Source: an uncultured Bacteroidia bacterium (GTDB taxonomy: Bacteria > Bacteroidota > Bacteroidia > Bacteroidales > Prolixibacteraceae). Taken from it: DNA of 64,000 nucleotides. Below the pieces are notes generated by a model. It did no database searches. It saw only the letters and a program-made list of their open reading frames with translations, and was not told the DNA's origin. Numbering within the stretch: the first letter of the stretch is position 1; every line of letters starts with the position of its first letter. Both the position numbers and the translations under genes were made by a program. Positions 1 through 9,125 of this stretch are shown in pieces. The stretch lies in NCBI GenBank assembly GCA_903902325.1, contig CAIUUO010000183.1:1-64000 (forward strand). Direction: 5' to 3'.

Positions 1-692
1 GATCTGATTTTGAAAATTTGTCCATAGATTTAATTTATTCAGTTCCAGGTATTTCCGATGAGTTCCTGTCCCTTTCCTTGAATCAACTTCTTCATTTTGA
101 TATAAAACATATTTCAGCTTACAGTTTAACTATTGCAAAAAACTCTCAATTATATTGGAAAATTGAAAAGGGTGAATTTATTGAATCTGGAGAAACTGAT
201 TTTTTGTCTCAATATAAATTAATTAATGATTTTTTGAAATCTTTTAATTTTAAACAATATGAAGTGAGTAATTATGCCAAAGATGGTTTTTTTTCGAAAC
301 ATAATCTTGGTTATTGGAATCAGAAAGTATATTTGGGACTGGGTGTATCAGCGCACAGTTTTAATTTATTATCTCGTCAATGGAACCATAACAACATTAA
401 AAAATATATCCGGGATTTGTTGAGAGAGAATCCAACTTTAGATTTTAGTAAGGAAATATTGTCTGATATTCAATGTTATAATGAGTATATCATATTGAAG
501 TTGAGAACTTTAGATGATATATCAATCAGTTATATTAAGGATAAGTTTGGAAATGAGATTTTTAGGAAATTTAAAGATAATCTTAACCTTCTGATGGAAA
601 GGAATTATTTTGTTGTTGAAAACGATAAAGTAATTCAGAAGGAAAGTAATTTAATGATAGCAGATTATCTTTCTAAAGATTTAATGATCTAG
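1..692 (+). CDS. hemW: HemW-like radical SAM protein, 5'-truncated by window edge
   Basis: This is the C-terminal part of a coproporphyrinogen-dehydrogenase-like radical SAM protein of the HemW family, which is thought to handle heme in the cytoplasm. The reading frame is open from base 3, so the start and the CxxxCxxC iron-sulfur motif lie outside the window. The first visible stretch reads SDFENLSIDLIYSVPG, matching the family's SIDLIYGLPG block. Later the pattern YEVSNYAKDGFFSKHNLGYW, then YLGLGVSAHSF, matches the HemW signature (YEISNFA..HNL.YW..Y.GLGAGAHS). The C-terminal third is the HemW-type winged region. Codon use is very AT-rich, like the next genes. ybeY follows 21 bases later on the same strand. 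HemN proper is less likely because its extra N- and C-terminal segments cannot be seen here. Confidence 0.85.
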   Translation, partial: SDFENLSIDLIYSVPGISDEFLSLSLNQLLHFDIKHISAYSLTIAKNSQLYWKIEKGEFIESGETDFLSQYKLINDFLKSFNFKQYEVSNYAKDGFFSKHNLGYWNQKVYLGLGVSAHSFNLLSRQWNHNNIKKYIRDLLRENPTLDFSKEILSDIQCYNEYIILKLRTLDDISISYIKDKFGNEIFRKFKDNLNLLMERNYFVVENDKVIQKESNLMIADYLSKDLMI

Positions 693-713
693 TACCTTTT
701 TTTGTTTCATATT

Positions 714-1139
714 ATGATAAAATTTTATTGTGAAGATGTTGAATTGCCTCAATTCAATCAGAGGGTAGTAAAGAAGGTTTTGAAAAGTGAGGTTGAGTTA
801 AACGGATTTACTTTGGGTATTGTAAATTGTATATTTTGTAGCGATCCTTTTTTACTTAATTTGAATATTAAGTTTTTGGAGCACGATTATTATACTGATG
901 TAATTACTTTTGACTACACAGAAAAAGGAAAAATTTCTGGCGATATATATATTAGTATTGACATGGTCAGATACAATGCCTTAAATTATGGGCAAGGTTA
1001 CAATGACGAGTTGTTTCGTGTTATCTCTCACGGCATGTTGCATTTGTTAAATTTTAATGACAAAGAAAAGGAAGAAATTGAGTTGATGAGGATAAAGGAA
1101 AGTGAGTTGATTTTTAAAATTCACTCTTTAATAGATTGA
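714..1139 (+). CDS. ybeY: Endoribonuclease YbeY (16S rRNA maturation)
   Basis: YbeY is a small metal-dependent endoribonuclease acting on rRNA 3' ends and ribosome quality control. The ATG at 714 gives 141 residues, a usual family length; an in-frame TTG at 702 would add four residues. The zinc-site motif is HGMLHLLNFND, with His106 and His110. The third family ligand, a histidine in E. coli (HGxLHLxGYDH), is Asp116 here, a pattern I recall from other Bacteroidota members. It sits between hemW and mnmG on the same strand with short gaps, probably in one transcription unit. The sequence is strongly AT-rich. Confidence 0.88.
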   Translation: MIKFYCEDVELPQFNQRVVKKVLKSEVELNGFTLGIVNCIFCSDPFLLNLNIKFLEHDYYTDVITFDYTEKGKISGDIYISIDMVRYNALNYGQGYNDELFRVISHGMLHLLNFNDKEKEEIELMRIKESELIFKIHSLID

Positions 1140-1172
1140 TATTTAATTAGTGTTAGGTTGTTAATTTTGGGT

Positions 1173-3053
1173 ATGAGTTTTCAGAACGAATATGATATAA
1201 TTGTTGTAGGGGCAGGTCATGCAGGGTGTGAAGCTGCAAGTGCTGCTGCCAAAATGGGATCCAATGTCCTCTTGATAACTTTGGATATAAATAGGATTGC
1301 ACAGATGAGCTGTAATCCTGCTGTGGGTGGAATTGCCAAAGGTCAGATCGTCCGCGAAATTGATGCTTTGGGAGGAATGATGGGTAAAATCACTGATCAA
1401 AGTACGCTTCAGTTTCGAATGTTAAATCGTTCCAAGGGTCCAGCGATGTGGAGTCCTCGTGCACAGTGTGATAAAATCAGATTCTCGGAGTATTGGAGAA
1501 TTGAGTTGCAAAATAATGAAAGAGTTTCCTTTTGGCAAGGGTCTGTTGTTGAATTGATAGTTGATCACGACAAAGTGATTGGAGTCATAACTGAAATTGG
1601 TATTAAGTTTTATTCCAAAGCTGTTATATTAACCAATGGAACTTTTTTGAATGGTTTGCTCCATTTTGGCCAAAATAGAATGAAAGGTGGTAGAATATCT
1701 GAACCTTCATCAGTTGGTCTAACGGAACAACTGATCAACTGTGGTTTTGTTGCTGGTAGGATGAAAACTGGTACTCCTCCACGATTGGATAGGAGAACTA
1801 TTGATTTTGAAATGCTTGATGAACAAGTTGGTGAAGTAGGAAATAAATTTAGTTTCTACTACAGAAATGAAACTGTATTGCCTCAAATGAATTGTCATAT
1901 CACTTATACAAATGAAGCTGTGCACGGCGAATTGGAAAAAGGATTTAAGGATTCGCCTATGTTTGATGGTACTATTACGAGCCTTGGTCCGAGATATTGC
2001 CCAAGCATTGAAACCAAGCTTGTTATTTTTAATGAAAAAAATTCGCATCAATTGTATTTGGAGCCTGAAGGCGTTGATTCAATTGAATATTATCTTAATG
2101 GGTTCTCAACCTCGTTGCCTTACGAAGTTCAGGAGAGCGCCATAAAATTCATTCCTGGATTGGAGCATGCAAAAATAATTAGGCCTGGATATGCCATTGA
2201 ATACGATTTTTTTGATCCTACAAAATTGCTTCATACACTTGAGTCTAAGATCTTGAATAATTTGTATCTGGCTGGTCAGATAAATGGTACGACCGGATAT
2301 GAGGAAGCAGGCGCGCAAGGCTTAATGGCAGGTATTAATGCCAATTTGAAAATTAGAGAATTGGATTCATTTGTATTGTTAAGGAACCAGGCTTATGTTG
2401 GAGTCTTAATTGATGATTTGGTAACCAAAGGTGTTGATGAACCATACAGGATGTTTACCAGCAGAGCCGAGCATAGATTAATTTTGAGACAGGATAATGC
2501 TGATGAACGTTTATCTGCTTTAGGATATAGTATTGGATTGTTGCCGGAATATTTGTTTAACGTATATTTAAAAAAATCGATATTGGTGAATACGATTTTT
2601 GATCAGGTAGCTAATGTTTCTGTAAAACCTGAAATTGTTAATGATTTTTTAATTGCTAATGATTCAGCACCCATTAGATATAAAACTAAATTGTACAATA
2701 TTGTTAGTAGACCTAATATTTGTTTTAAGGATATTTTGGAGAAAAATACTTTTTTAAAAGGTAAATTAGAGCCAGTACCCTCTGAAATATTTAGCGAAGT
2801 TATTGAGGCTGTTGAAGTTAGGATTAAGTATGCGGGATATATTTCAAGAGAAAACTCAATTGCAGATAAAATTAAGCGACTTGAAAGTATTAAAATTGAA
2901 AATAAGTTCGATTATTCAACTATTTTATCACTCTCAACGGAAGCCAGACAAAAACTGCAAAAAATTAATCCCGAAACCATTGGTCAGGCTGGCAGAATCC
3001 CAGGTATATCCCCGAATGACATAAATGTCTTATTAATATTATTGGGAAGATAA
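1173..3053 (+). CDS. mnmG: tRNA uridine-5-carboxymethylaminomethyl modification enzyme MnmG (GidA)
   Basis: MnmG works with MnmE to install the cmnm5 group on wobble uridine 34 of several tRNAs, using FAD. The ATG at 1173 starts MSFQNEYDIIVVGAGHAGCE, with the FAD dinucleotide-binding motif GxGxxG at residues 13-18. An upstream TTG at 1158 would add five residues and is less likely. Other family blocks visible are MSCNPAVGGIAKGQIVREID, then the GTPPRLD segment and GQINGTTGYEEAGAQGLMAG. The length of 626 residues is typical. The C-terminal helical domain that binds MnmE and tRNA is present. A 16-bp palindrome of parS type begins at the base after the stop codon. Confidence 0.95.
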   Translation: MSFQNEYDIIVVGAGHAGCEAASAAAKMGSNVLLITLDINRIAQMSCNPAVGGIAKGQIVREIDALGGMMGKITDQSTLQFRMLNRSKGPAMWSPRAQCDKIRFSEYWRIELQNNERVSFWQGSVVELIVDHDKVIGVITEIGIKFYSKAVILTNGTFLNGLLHFGQNRMKGGRISEPSSVGLTEQLINCGFVAGRMKTGTPPRLDRRTIDFEMLDEQVGEVGNKFSFYYRNETVLPQMNCHITYTNEAVHGELEKGFKDSPMFDGTITSLGPRYCPSIETKLVIFNEKNSHQLYLEPEGVDSIEYYLNGFSTSLPYEVQESAIKFIPGLEHAKIIRPGYAIEYDFFDPTKLLHTLESKILNNLYLAGQINGTTGYEEAGAQGLMAGINANLKIRELDSFVLLRNQAYVGVLIDDLVTKGVDEPYRMFTSRAEHRLILRQDNADERLSALGYSIGLLPEYLFNVYLKKSILVNTIFDQVANVSVKPEIVNDFLIANDSAPIRYKTKLYNIVSRPNICFKDILEKNTFLKGKLEPVPSEIFSEVIEAVEVRIKYAGYISRENSIADKIKRLESIKIENKFDYSTILSLSTEARQKLQKINPETIGQAGRIPGISPNDINVLLILLGR

Positions 3054-3069
3054 TGTTCCACGTGGAACA
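3054..3069. promoter_or_regulatory. parS: parS-like ParB-binding palindrome
   Basis: The sequence TGTTCCACGTGGAACA is a perfect 16-bp palindrome directly abutting the mnmG stop codon and 14 bases before apt. It differs from the widespread chromosomal parS consensus TGTTTCACGTGAAACA only at the symmetric C/G pair flanking CACGTG, a variant known from parS sites such as those of pseudomonads. A ParB/CTP clamp would load here and seed chromosome segregation. No parA or parB is in the window, so binding is inferred from sequence alone. There is no T-run, so it is not a terminator. Confidence 0.72.
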
Positions 3070-3083
3070 ATTAAAACAGTAAA

Positions 3084-3614
3084 ATGGAAATTACATTACA
3101 AGAAGTAAAAGATTCAATTCGAAATATCCCGAACTTTCCAAAAGAAGGAATTCAATTCAAGGACGTTTCAACGGCATTCAAGGATAATAGGATATTTAAA
3201 TTTGTAGTGAATGAATTGAGAAATCATTATATCAATTTGGGAATAACAAAGGTTGTTGGAATAGAATCCAGAGGTTTTATCCTTGGAAGTTCCCTTGCGA
3301 ATGAATTACATGCCGGATTTATTCCAATCCGCAAACCCGGAAAATTGCCGGCTGAAATATTTAGTCAATCCTATGATCTCGAATATGGATCAGATTCTCT
3401 GGAGATACACACCGATGCGCTCAGCAAAGAAGATGTAGTGTTAATTCATGATGATCTTTTAGCAACGGGAGGAACTGTTAATGCTGCTGTAGATCTGGTA
3501 AAGAAGTTTGGCGTTACAAACATCCACATTAATTTTTTTGTGGAATTGGATTTTTTGCACGGTAGGGATCGCATTCTCAGCAATGTTCCTGTTTGGTCAT
3601 TAATTCATTTTTAG
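3084..3614 (+). CDS. apt: Adenine phosphoribosyltransferase
   Basis: Apt salvages adenine to AMP using PRPP in the cytoplasm. The protein has 176 residues, the normal size. The type I PRPP-binding loop is at residues 118-131 (VVLIHDDLLATGGT), and the adenine-side flexible segment includes GIESRGFILG near residues 59-68 and RKPGKLP near 83-89. The ATG at 3084 is well placed 14 bases past the parS-like site. uvrC begins within or just after its 3' end. Confidence 0.95.
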   Translation: MEITLQEVKDSIRNIPNFPKEGIQFKDVSTAFKDNRIFKFVVNELRNHYINLGITKVVGIESRGFILGSSLANELHAGFIPIRKPGKLPAEIFSQSYDLEYGSDSLEIHTDALSKEDVVLIHDDLLATGGTVNAAVDLVKKFGVTNIHINFFVELDFLHGRDRILSNVPVWSLIHF

Positions 3615-3619
3615 ACGAA

Positions 3620-5428
3620 GTGGCTCAAGGTTTTTCAACATATATTTTGGATGAGATTAAGAAGTTACCTGGTAGTCCAGGAGTATACCAATTTTTCAAC
3701 AAGGAAGATAAAATCATTTATGTTGGTAAGGCAAAAAATCTAAAGAAGAGAGTCTCATCCTATTTCCTAAAAAATCATGAGAGTCGGAAGACTGAGATTC
3801 TAGTAAGACAAATTGAGAAAATCAGGCATATTGTTGTAGATAGCGAAGAGGATGCGCTATTGCTTGAGAATAGCCTTATCAAGAGATATCAGCCGAAATA
3901 CAACATCTTACTCAAGGATGATAAATCATTTCCCTGGATTTGTGTGAAGAATGAAAGGTTTCCAAGAATTTTCTATACCAGAAAACTTTGGAAGGATGGT
4001 TCAATTTTTTATGGCCCATATACATCTGTCTATATGGCTAAAACTATTCTGGATGTTATCAAACAATTATTCCAGATTAGGAATTGCAATTTAGTATTGT
4101 CCCACGAAAATATAGCAAACAGGAAATTTAAGAAATGCCTGGAGTTTCAGATTGGGAATTGCAAAGCGCCTTGTGAACAATTATATTCATTAGAGAAATA
4201 CGAAACCGATATTTTGAATGCCAGGGCAATTTTGAGTGGTACTTTAAATCCAGTATTTAATTACTTGAAATCGGAAATGCAAGTAGCATCTGTAAAGTAT
4301 GATTTTGAGAAGGCCAATGAATACAAATCAAAGATTCAAATTTTAGAGAATTACAAAAGCAAATCACTGGTTTGCAGTTCTACACTTACCAATCTCGATG
4401 TTTTTTCATTCCATGAGGATGAGAAGAATGCGTTTGTAAATTACTTTAGAATCGTTGACGGGTCTATCGTCAATAGTTACATTTTAGAAGCCAGGAAGAA
4501 GTTAAGTGAGACAAGAGAGGACATTCTGTCATTTTTTATTGTTGAAATCAGGGAATTGTTTAATTCTAAATCAGCCGAAATAATTATTCCGTTTCAAATA
4601 GGTTATGAAATATCTAATGTTAAGTTTGTAATACCGAAAATAGGAGAGAAGAAGAAGTTGCTTGATTTATGCGAGCGCAATGGTAAGATGCACATGTTGG
4701 AGCGAGCCAAGAATGAATCATTAAAAGCACCAATAACCAAGAAGCAGCGTTTACTGGAAACATTGAAGAAAGATTTAAACTTATCGAAGTTGCCTCATTT
4801 GATTGAATGTTTTGATAATTCCAATATATCTGGAGATTTCCCGGTTTCTTCCTGTGTGGTTTTCAAAGATTGTCAACCATTCAAATCGCATTACAGACAT
4901 TTCAACATAAGAACTGTAATCGGGCCAAATGACTTCGCATCGATGGAAGAAGTTGTAGAAAGAAGATATACAAGACAGCTGGCTGAAGGCAATAAATTGC
5001 CTGATTTAATATTGATCGATGGTGGTAAAGGCCAATTATCCTCTGCGTACTCAATTTTACAAAAGCTGGGACTGGAAGAGGAAATAGCAATGATTGGTAT
5101 TGCAAAAAGGTTGGAAGAACTTTACTTTCCAAATGATCCGATTCCTCTTTATTTGGATAAGAAATCTGAAAGCATGAAAGTACTCCAGCAACTTCGGGAC
5201 GAGGCACATAGGTTTGGAATTACATTCCACCGCAACAAAAGATCCGAGAAATTCACCAATTCAGTATTGGAATCCATTCCAGGAATAGGTAAAACAACTT
5301 CCGGGAAGTTACTAATTCATTTTAAATCCGTGGAAAATGTAAAAAGCTCCGGAAGGGAGGAGCTTGAAGAATTAATTGGGAAAGATAAAGCAATCAGGGT
5401 AATTGATTTTTTTTCGAACGTAATTTAA
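3620..5428 (+). CDS. uvrC: Excinuclease ABC subunit C
   Basis: UvrC makes the 3' and 5' incisions of nucleotide excision repair after UvrB loads at damage. The frame has no ATG near its start. The GTG at 3620 gives 602 residues and puts about 15 residues before LPGSPG, as in relatives; a TTG at 3593 would overlap apt by 22 bases. The N-terminal GIY-YIG nuclease shows GVYQFF and IIYVGKAKNLKKRV at about residues 21-45. A UVR motif lies in the middle, the RNase H-like 5' nuclease shows IECFDNSNISGDFPV and LILIDGGKGQL, and helix-hairpin-helix motifs end the protein (SIPGIGKTTSGKLL). The stop overlaps the convergent lplA stop, leaving no terminator space. Confidence 0.94.
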   Translation: MAQGFSTYILDEIKKLPGSPGVYQFFNKEDKIIYVGKAKNLKKRVSSYFLKNHESRKTEILVRQIEKIRHIVVDSEEDALLLENSLIKRYQPKYNILLKDDKSFPWICVKNERFPRIFYTRKLWKDGSIFYGPYTSVYMAKTILDVIKQLFQIRNCNLVLSHENIANRKFKKCLEFQIGNCKAPCEQLYSLEKYETDILNARAILSGTLNPVFNYLKSEMQVASVKYDFEKANEYKSKIQILENYKSKSLVCSSTLTNLDVFSFHEDEKNAFVNYFRIVDGSIVNSYILEARKKLSETREDILSFFIVEIRELFNSKSAEIIIPFQIGYEISNVKFVIPKIGEKKKLLDLCERNGKMHMLERAKNESLKAPITKKQRLLETLKKDLNLSKLPHLIECFDNSNISGDFPVSSCVVFKDCQPFKSHYRHFNIRTVIGPNDFASMEEVVERRYTRQLAEGNKLPDLILIDGGKGQLSSAYSILQKLGLEEEIAMIGIAKRLEELYFPNDPIPLYLDKKSESMKVLQQLRDEAHRFGITFHRNKRSEKFTNSVLESIPGIGKTTSGKLLIHFKSVENVKSSGREELEELIGKDKAIRVIDFFSNVI

Positions 5429-6384
5429 TATAGTGATTTCAATATTTCATTATTTATTGATTCACCATTTTTTCTATATTCCTCAATAAGAGAGAATATG
5501 TTGTGTTTTTCACCTATTAACATTTTAATATTTAATTTAATAGTATTATTTACTTCAACTTCCGGATTAAAGAAAATTGACCCGATTATTCCCTTTTCTA
5601 CATCAATACTGAATGGATACAATTTGTGATCAATTGAAAATACACTGGTATATTTATATTTTGGTGAATACCCATAAATCCAATCTGATGTTGCGTATTT
5701 TTCCAGGGTAAGTTTGTTGATTATTTCATTTTCAAGCTTCAAAGTTGAAGAGTCGGATTTGAAGCCAGATTCGTTTGCCAGGAATTTAACTAGCTCTGAA
5801 AGAACGATTCTGGAATTTAGCCTGTTATCAATTTCTGACAAATTCATTACTTCGGATCGTTTGGAGTTGATTGATTTGTCGGTAAACCGGTCAGGATTTC
5901 CTTTAAGAGCCCCGGATAAATTTGTTAAGTTGCTATCAATCAGTAATGTAGCATGCGCGAGAACCCTATTTTTATAAATATGCATGGCGCTTCCTGAGAC
6001 TTTTTTCCCGTTTGATATGATGTCATTTCTATCAGAAATTTCTACATCAAGGCCGGAATTCACCAAAAAACGGATAATTGGTTTTGATATGGTTTGGAAG
6101 GAAATGTTTTCACCCTGGGGTATACTGGAAATAAAACTGAAATTAAGATTCCCTTCATCATGATAAACGGCTCCTCCACCAGATAATCTTCTGGCTATCA
6201 GAATTTTATTTTCTAATATAAATTGTGAGTTGATTTCTTTCAGCGCAATCTGGTGTTTTCCTACTACTACACATGGTTGGTTGATGTAAAGGAACAGAAA
6301 ATCTTCTTTACAAAATTTTAGCAGATATTCTTCGGCTGCAAGATTATAGTAAGGGTCAGAACTGGAGGAGATTAGCAGTTTCAT
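5425..6384 (-). CDS. lplA: Lipoate-protein ligase A family
   Basis: This enzyme activates free lipoate with ATP and attaches it to lysines of E2 and H proteins. In the 319 residues, the lipoate/AMP loop RRLSGGGAVYHDEGN occurs at about 65-79 and the conserved GKKVSG lysine motif at about 126-131, both typical for LplA. A C-terminal accessory domain is present. The gene starts 2 bases after the stop of the TolC-like gene and 3 genes read in series on the minus strand, so it is probably co-transcribed with an efflux pair; the link is not explained by known function. Its 3' end overlaps the uvrC stop by 4 bases, tail to tail. Confidence 0.9.
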   Translation of the reverse strand: MKLLISSSSDPYYNLAAEEYLLKFCKEDFLFLYINQPCVVVGKHQIALKEINSQFILENKILIARRLSGGGAVYHDEGNLNFSFISSIPQGENISFQTISKPIIRFLVNSGLDVEISDRNDIISNGKKVSGSAMHIYKNRVLAHATLLIDSNLTNLSGALKGNPDRFTDKSINSKRSEVMNLSEIDNRLNSRIVLSELVKFLANESGFKSDSSTLKLENEIINKLTLEKYATSDWIYGYSPKYKYTSVFSIDHKLYPFSIDVEKGIIGSIFFNPEVEVNNTIKLNIKMLIGEKHNIFSLIEEYRKNGESINNEILKSLY

Positions 6385-6386
6385 TC

Positions 6387-7904
6387 TTATTTGGTTTGAC
6401 CCTTAAGCATTGGGTTCGTGTAATATATTTTCTGGTTCAGTTCAAAATCATACAGCGTAAGCATTCTGAGGCGATAGTAGGCTAACCAGTAGGTTGCCAA
6501 GGAGTTTATATAATCCAATTTAGCTGTGACACGTTCGGAGGATGCAATGTTCATGTCTGTTATTGTGATTTCGCCATTTTGAAATTTCTTCAGAGCTATG
6601 ATATATCCGTTTGCTGCGACTTTATCTGCTTCTTCTGCTGTTTTTAACTGATCTTTCAACAATCCGAACTGTTCAACCTGTACAATTACTCCTCTGTCAA
6701 AATCTTCTAAGGATTGTTTTACATCGAAACTAACAAGATCTCTGTTGGATTCTGCCATTTTGACGGATGAGGCGGCCTTTCCCCAATCCAGAATAGGCAA
6801 GCTGAATGTTAGTTGAAACATTCGTTGTTGCAGGGGTTGATTGTAGATGCCGGGGAAGGTTTCAGCACTGTTTGTAAGACCATAATTACCTGATAAGGTT
6901 GCATTCAAGCCACTGCTTCTCTTTGCTTGAGTGAGTTGACTTTCAGCGGTTATAAGCCTTCTTTCGTAATACACCTGTTCTGAGCGGTTCTCCCGGGCTT
7001 CTTTTAAGGCTTGTTGCGGATCGATGTCAAAAAGGGTGATTAGCAAAGGCATCTGCAGCTCAATATTTTCCTTTTGATCAAGGCCAATGTATGATTTCAG
7101 GGAAAAGTCGGCGTTTTTTAAATCCATCTTGGCTGAATTCATGGACTTCTGAGCATTCAGAACGGACAACTCGATTCGAGAAAAATCGTTTTCGGAGATC
7201 TGGCCCAATTTTTTCTTAATTCTGGCGATCTTCAGATTATCCGAACTGTTATCGTATGAACTTTTAGCCAGATTGAAGTTCGTCTGAATTCTTAGATAAT
7301 TAAAGAAATAGGAAGTAGCTGTGTAGGCTATACCTTCAATCGTTTGTATAAAGTTTTTCTGGGATTCATCATATACCATCGGTTCAGTCTTTTTAGACCA
7401 TTTCATCCAGTTGTACGCAAAAATTGGTTGATTGAAACCTATAGAAAACGGACTTCCGGAAAAGGTAGTACTGCTTTTATTGTAATCTTGCACCCTGGCA
7501 AAAGTCGTTGATGCGTATATCTGTGTACCTGTCAAGGGAATGTATTGATTCAAGGATAGGTTTGAAGAATTTGATAGATATGCGACCTGTTTGAATTCAA
7601 TGCTTCCATCGGGTTGGGTAACAGGTACGGTGGATTGCGTGTAGTTCGGAAGAGTTCCGCTTAGAACCAGGTTGGGGAGGAATTGCTTCGTAAAATTCCT
7701 GTACCTCCAATAATAACTAACGTGTTGATTCTGAGCGTATTTCAGAGCTGACGATTGATTGTTCGCCAACTCAACCACATTTCTTAGGCTGAGCCCTAAT
7801 TTAGCAGTATCTTTTTTACTGCCTGTATTCTGTGCTGATATCCGGAAAGTGAGCGAAAAAAGCAAGAAGGAGCACAAAGTCAGTATTTTCATGCTATTTA
7901 ACAT
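6387..7904 (-). CDS. TolC-like outer-membrane efflux protein
   Basis: This is an outer-membrane channel of the TolC/OEP family, expected to trimerise and export small molecules together with the upstream fusion protein. The 505 residues begin with a signal peptide (KILTLCSFLLFSLTFRISAQ) and contain two long repeated helical segments rich in Gln, Ala and Ser, the family hallmark. An internal ATG at 7892 (Met5) is an alternative start. Spacing is 3 bases from the upstream fusion-protein gene and 2 bases to lplA. No inner-membrane transporter is adjacent. Confidence 0.85.
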   Translation of the reverse strand: MLNSMKILTLCSFLLFSLTFRISAQNTGSKKDTAKLGLSLRNVVELANNQSSALKYAQNQHVSYYWRYRNFTKQFLPNLVLSGTLPNYTQSTVPVTQPDGSIEFKQVAYLSNSSNLSLNQYIPLTGTQIYASTTFARVQDYNKSSTTFSGSPFSIGFNQPIFAYNWMKWSKKTEPMVYDESQKNFIQTIEGIAYTATSYFFNYLRIQTNFNLAKSSYDNSSDNLKIARIKKKLGQISENDFSRIELSVLNAQKSMNSAKMDLKNADFSLKSYIGLDQKENIELQMPLLITLFDIDPQQALKEARENRSEQVYYERRLITAESQLTQAKRSSGLNATLSGNYGLTNSAETFPGIYNQPLQQRMFQLTFSLPILDWGKAASSVKMAESNRDLVSFDVKQSLEDFDRGVIVQVEQFGLLKDQLKTAEEADKVAANGYIIALKKFQNGEITITDMNIASSERVTAKLDYINSLATYWLAYYRLRMLTLYDFELNQKIYYTNPMLKGQTK

Positions 7905-7907
7905 AAG

Positions 7908-9125
7908 TCAATCTTTTACAGCCACTTCATTGGCATTCTTCAAGAGTTGATATCCCGACAGAGGCATGATGATCTGGTCTCCTTCTTTGACACCATCGGT
8001 AATTTCGATATAATCAGGACTGATATATCCGGTTGAGATTCTATTTTTATATGCTTTCCCGTCCTTGTATATGTATAAATATTCGGGTTTACCTTTGCTG
8101 AATTGTGGGATATTTCTTATTCTTAAAGCCTTCTCCTTGAAATTTTTAGCAATCCAGAGTTCAATATTCTGATGGGGGATCAATTTTGAATGGGAGCTTT
8201 CTTCGAGATGCACATTGAATTGAATTTTTCCATTTTCAACCACCGGAGAAACAATTCCGATATGTCCGGACAATTTGGTATCTTCAAAAACAGCATAGAT
8301 CTGTGTCCCTGTTTTAACAAAGTCCGCCATTTTCTCCTCAATGGAACCGGATATTTTAAAGGACGATAAATCTGATATTCTGACAAGTACCTGATCTTTG
8401 CTGACTTTTTCGCCAGGTTTGTTTCCTATGGCCAGAACGATTCCAGTGGAGGGTGATCTGACGTTCATTTGTTCGAGACCGGCTAGTTTTTCGTTCAGTT
8501 CTTTTTCCTGGATTTCAATGCCCAATAAGAGGCCCTCTTCTTCTGCCTTCAATTGTTTGAGCCTGATACCATTTTTTTCTTTCATTGTCAGAAGTTCTTT
8601 TTCTGCCAAAGCTATTTCCTGTTTGGTTTTTTCGATTTTTGCAGGTGAAATTCCACCAACTTCAATCAATTGTTCTTCGTCTGAAAGTTGAGATTTCAAG
8701 GAAGTAATGTTTAATTTTTTGACATCTTCATTGTATTTGAGATCAATTTTGGTGGATGTTTCGGCTAAATTGTTTTTCTCAAGACTATTTTTCTTGAGGG
8801 ACAGTTGGTCTTTTGTATTGTCAATGTCAGCTTTTACCTGTTGATCGTCAAGTACCATGATCAGATCGCCTGACTGGACGTTACTTCCTGGTTCTCTCAC
8901 TATTTTTTTGATGGTGCTGGGGTAATAACACCGTATAAAAACTTCACTTTCCGGTTCTACTGTACCTGAGGATATTATTGGATCGATTACCTTGCCTTTT
9001 TCGATGGTGAGAATAATGCACTGATTTTTATCTAACACGTCTGGTGAATCTGAGCAAGATGGCAAAATGACTATCATAAAAAGCAATCCCATGAGGAATG
9101 GGATAGAATTTTCTTTGATGTACAT
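7908..9125 (-). CDS. HlyD/RND-type membrane fusion lipoprotein
   Basis: This is a periplasmic adaptor that bridges an inner-membrane pump to a TolC-type channel. The 405 residues start with a lipoprotein signal ending in the lipobox LPSC, so it is probably anchored by a lipid at Cys24. A split biotinyl-lipoyl domain (IKKIVREPGSNVQSGDLIMV, then VRSPSTGIVL..GEKVSKDQVLV) flanks a long coiled coil of Lys- and Glu-rich sequence at about residues 105-215. A beta-barrel and a C-terminal domain follow. It heads a three-gene minus-strand unit with the TolC-like gene and lplA. A pump gene is missing from the unit, so its partner must be encoded elsewhere. Confidence 0.85.
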   Translation of the reverse strand: MYIKENSIPFLMGLLFMIVILPSCSDSPDVLDKNQCIILTIEKGKVIDPIISSGTVEPESEVFIRCYYPSTIKKIVREPGSNVQSGDLIMVLDDQQVKADIDNTKDQLSLKKNSLEKNNLAETSTKIDLKYNEDVKKLNITSLKSQLSDEEQLIEVGGISPAKIEKTKQEIALAEKELLTMKEKNGIRLKQLKAEEEGLLLGIEIQEKELNEKLAGLEQMNVRSPSTGIVLAIGNKPGEKVSKDQVLVRISDLSSFKISGSIEEKMADFVKTGTQIYAVFEDTKLSGHIGIVSPVVENGKIQFNVHLEESSHSKLIPHQNIELWIAKNFKEKALRIRNIPQFSKGKPEYLYIYKDGKAYKNRISTGYISPDYIEITDGVKEGDQIIMPLSGYQLLKNANEVAVKD

